DNA from: Acanthaster planci
Taxonomy: Eukaryota; Echinodermata; Asteroidea; Valvatida; Acanthasteridae
Assembly: GCF_001949145.1 (NCBI RefSeq)
Contig: NW_019091570.1
Span: forward strand, 608,085-648,766
Length of the DNA: 40,682 bases
Direction of reading: 5' to 3'
Part shown: positions 40,626 through 40,682 of the stretch, piece after piece
Layout: the number at the start of each line of letters is the position of its first letter
Position numbering within the stretch: position 1 is the first letter of the stretch
The notes under the pieces: model-generated
The model's database searches: none
What the model saw: the letters and a program-made list of their open reading frames with translations, nothing else
What the model was told of the DNA's origin: nothing
Translations under genes and position numbers: made by a program

Positions 40626-40682
40626 TTCCAGGGTGCTACCGCAAACCCTTTATCTTTGCTTGCCACCTTCACCATTAAAAAC

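Overview
This window is eukaryotic nuclear DNA, almost certainly from an invertebrate animal, probably marine. The evidence is short exons with GT..AG introns, genes whose products match animal core proteins, tRNA-derived SINEs, BEL/Pao and Ty3/gypsy retrotransposons, non-LTR retrotransposons and many scattered ACATGTAC runs. The phylum cannot be settled from the sequence alone. No bacterial gene organisation, CRISPR array or operon is present.

Three host genes can be supported, all on the minus strand. (1) One internal exon of LSM4, the U6 snRNA-associated Sm-like protein, at 6441-6539; its other exons were not found. (2) A complete four-exon EXOSC3 (RRP40) gene, the S1/KH cap subunit of the RNA exosome, from the ATG at 27786 to the stop at 19116. 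It encodes 244 residues with all splice phases consistent. (3) The last four exons of an FG-GAP/VCBS-repeat protein with calcium-binding loops, at 30842-32630; its upstream exons were not identified.

The rest is mostly mobile DNA in several age layers. From left to right: a 20-bp tandem repeat and an inverted-repeat element (1-470); a decayed BEL/Pao element (about 2700-5530); tRNA-SINEs (about 9990-10405); a perfect 85-bp tandem duplication (11121-11290); a foldback element with minisatellite arms (12216-13070); a GC-rich stretch with a small MITE (13270-14730); a decayed Ty3/gypsy gag-pol carrying a MITE (15430-17430); a non-LTR RT fragment ending close to the EXOSC3 stop (about 17840-19060); a GIY-YIG retroelement fragment, SINEs and a degenerate array inside EXOSC3 intron 3; a 685-bp assembly gap just upstream of EXOSC3, apparently inside a TIR element; a second foldback element (28741-29008); and a hAT-like MITE with a perfect 8-bp target duplication (32112-32321) inside an intron of the FG-GAP gene. 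At 33000-39087 there is a three-level nest: a CR1/L2-like LINE split by a structurally complete but mutated Ty3/gypsy element (33731-38778, 5-bp duplication CTGGC), whose 5' LTR carries a tRNA-SINE. The right edge holds two direct copies of a hairpin-rich motif.

I see no undescribed multi-gene system. The most interesting items are the nested insertions, the two foldback elements built from minisatellite arms, the paired hairpin repeats at 40150-40625, the transposon-like end abutting the EXOSC3 start, and the incompletely visible FG-GAP gene.
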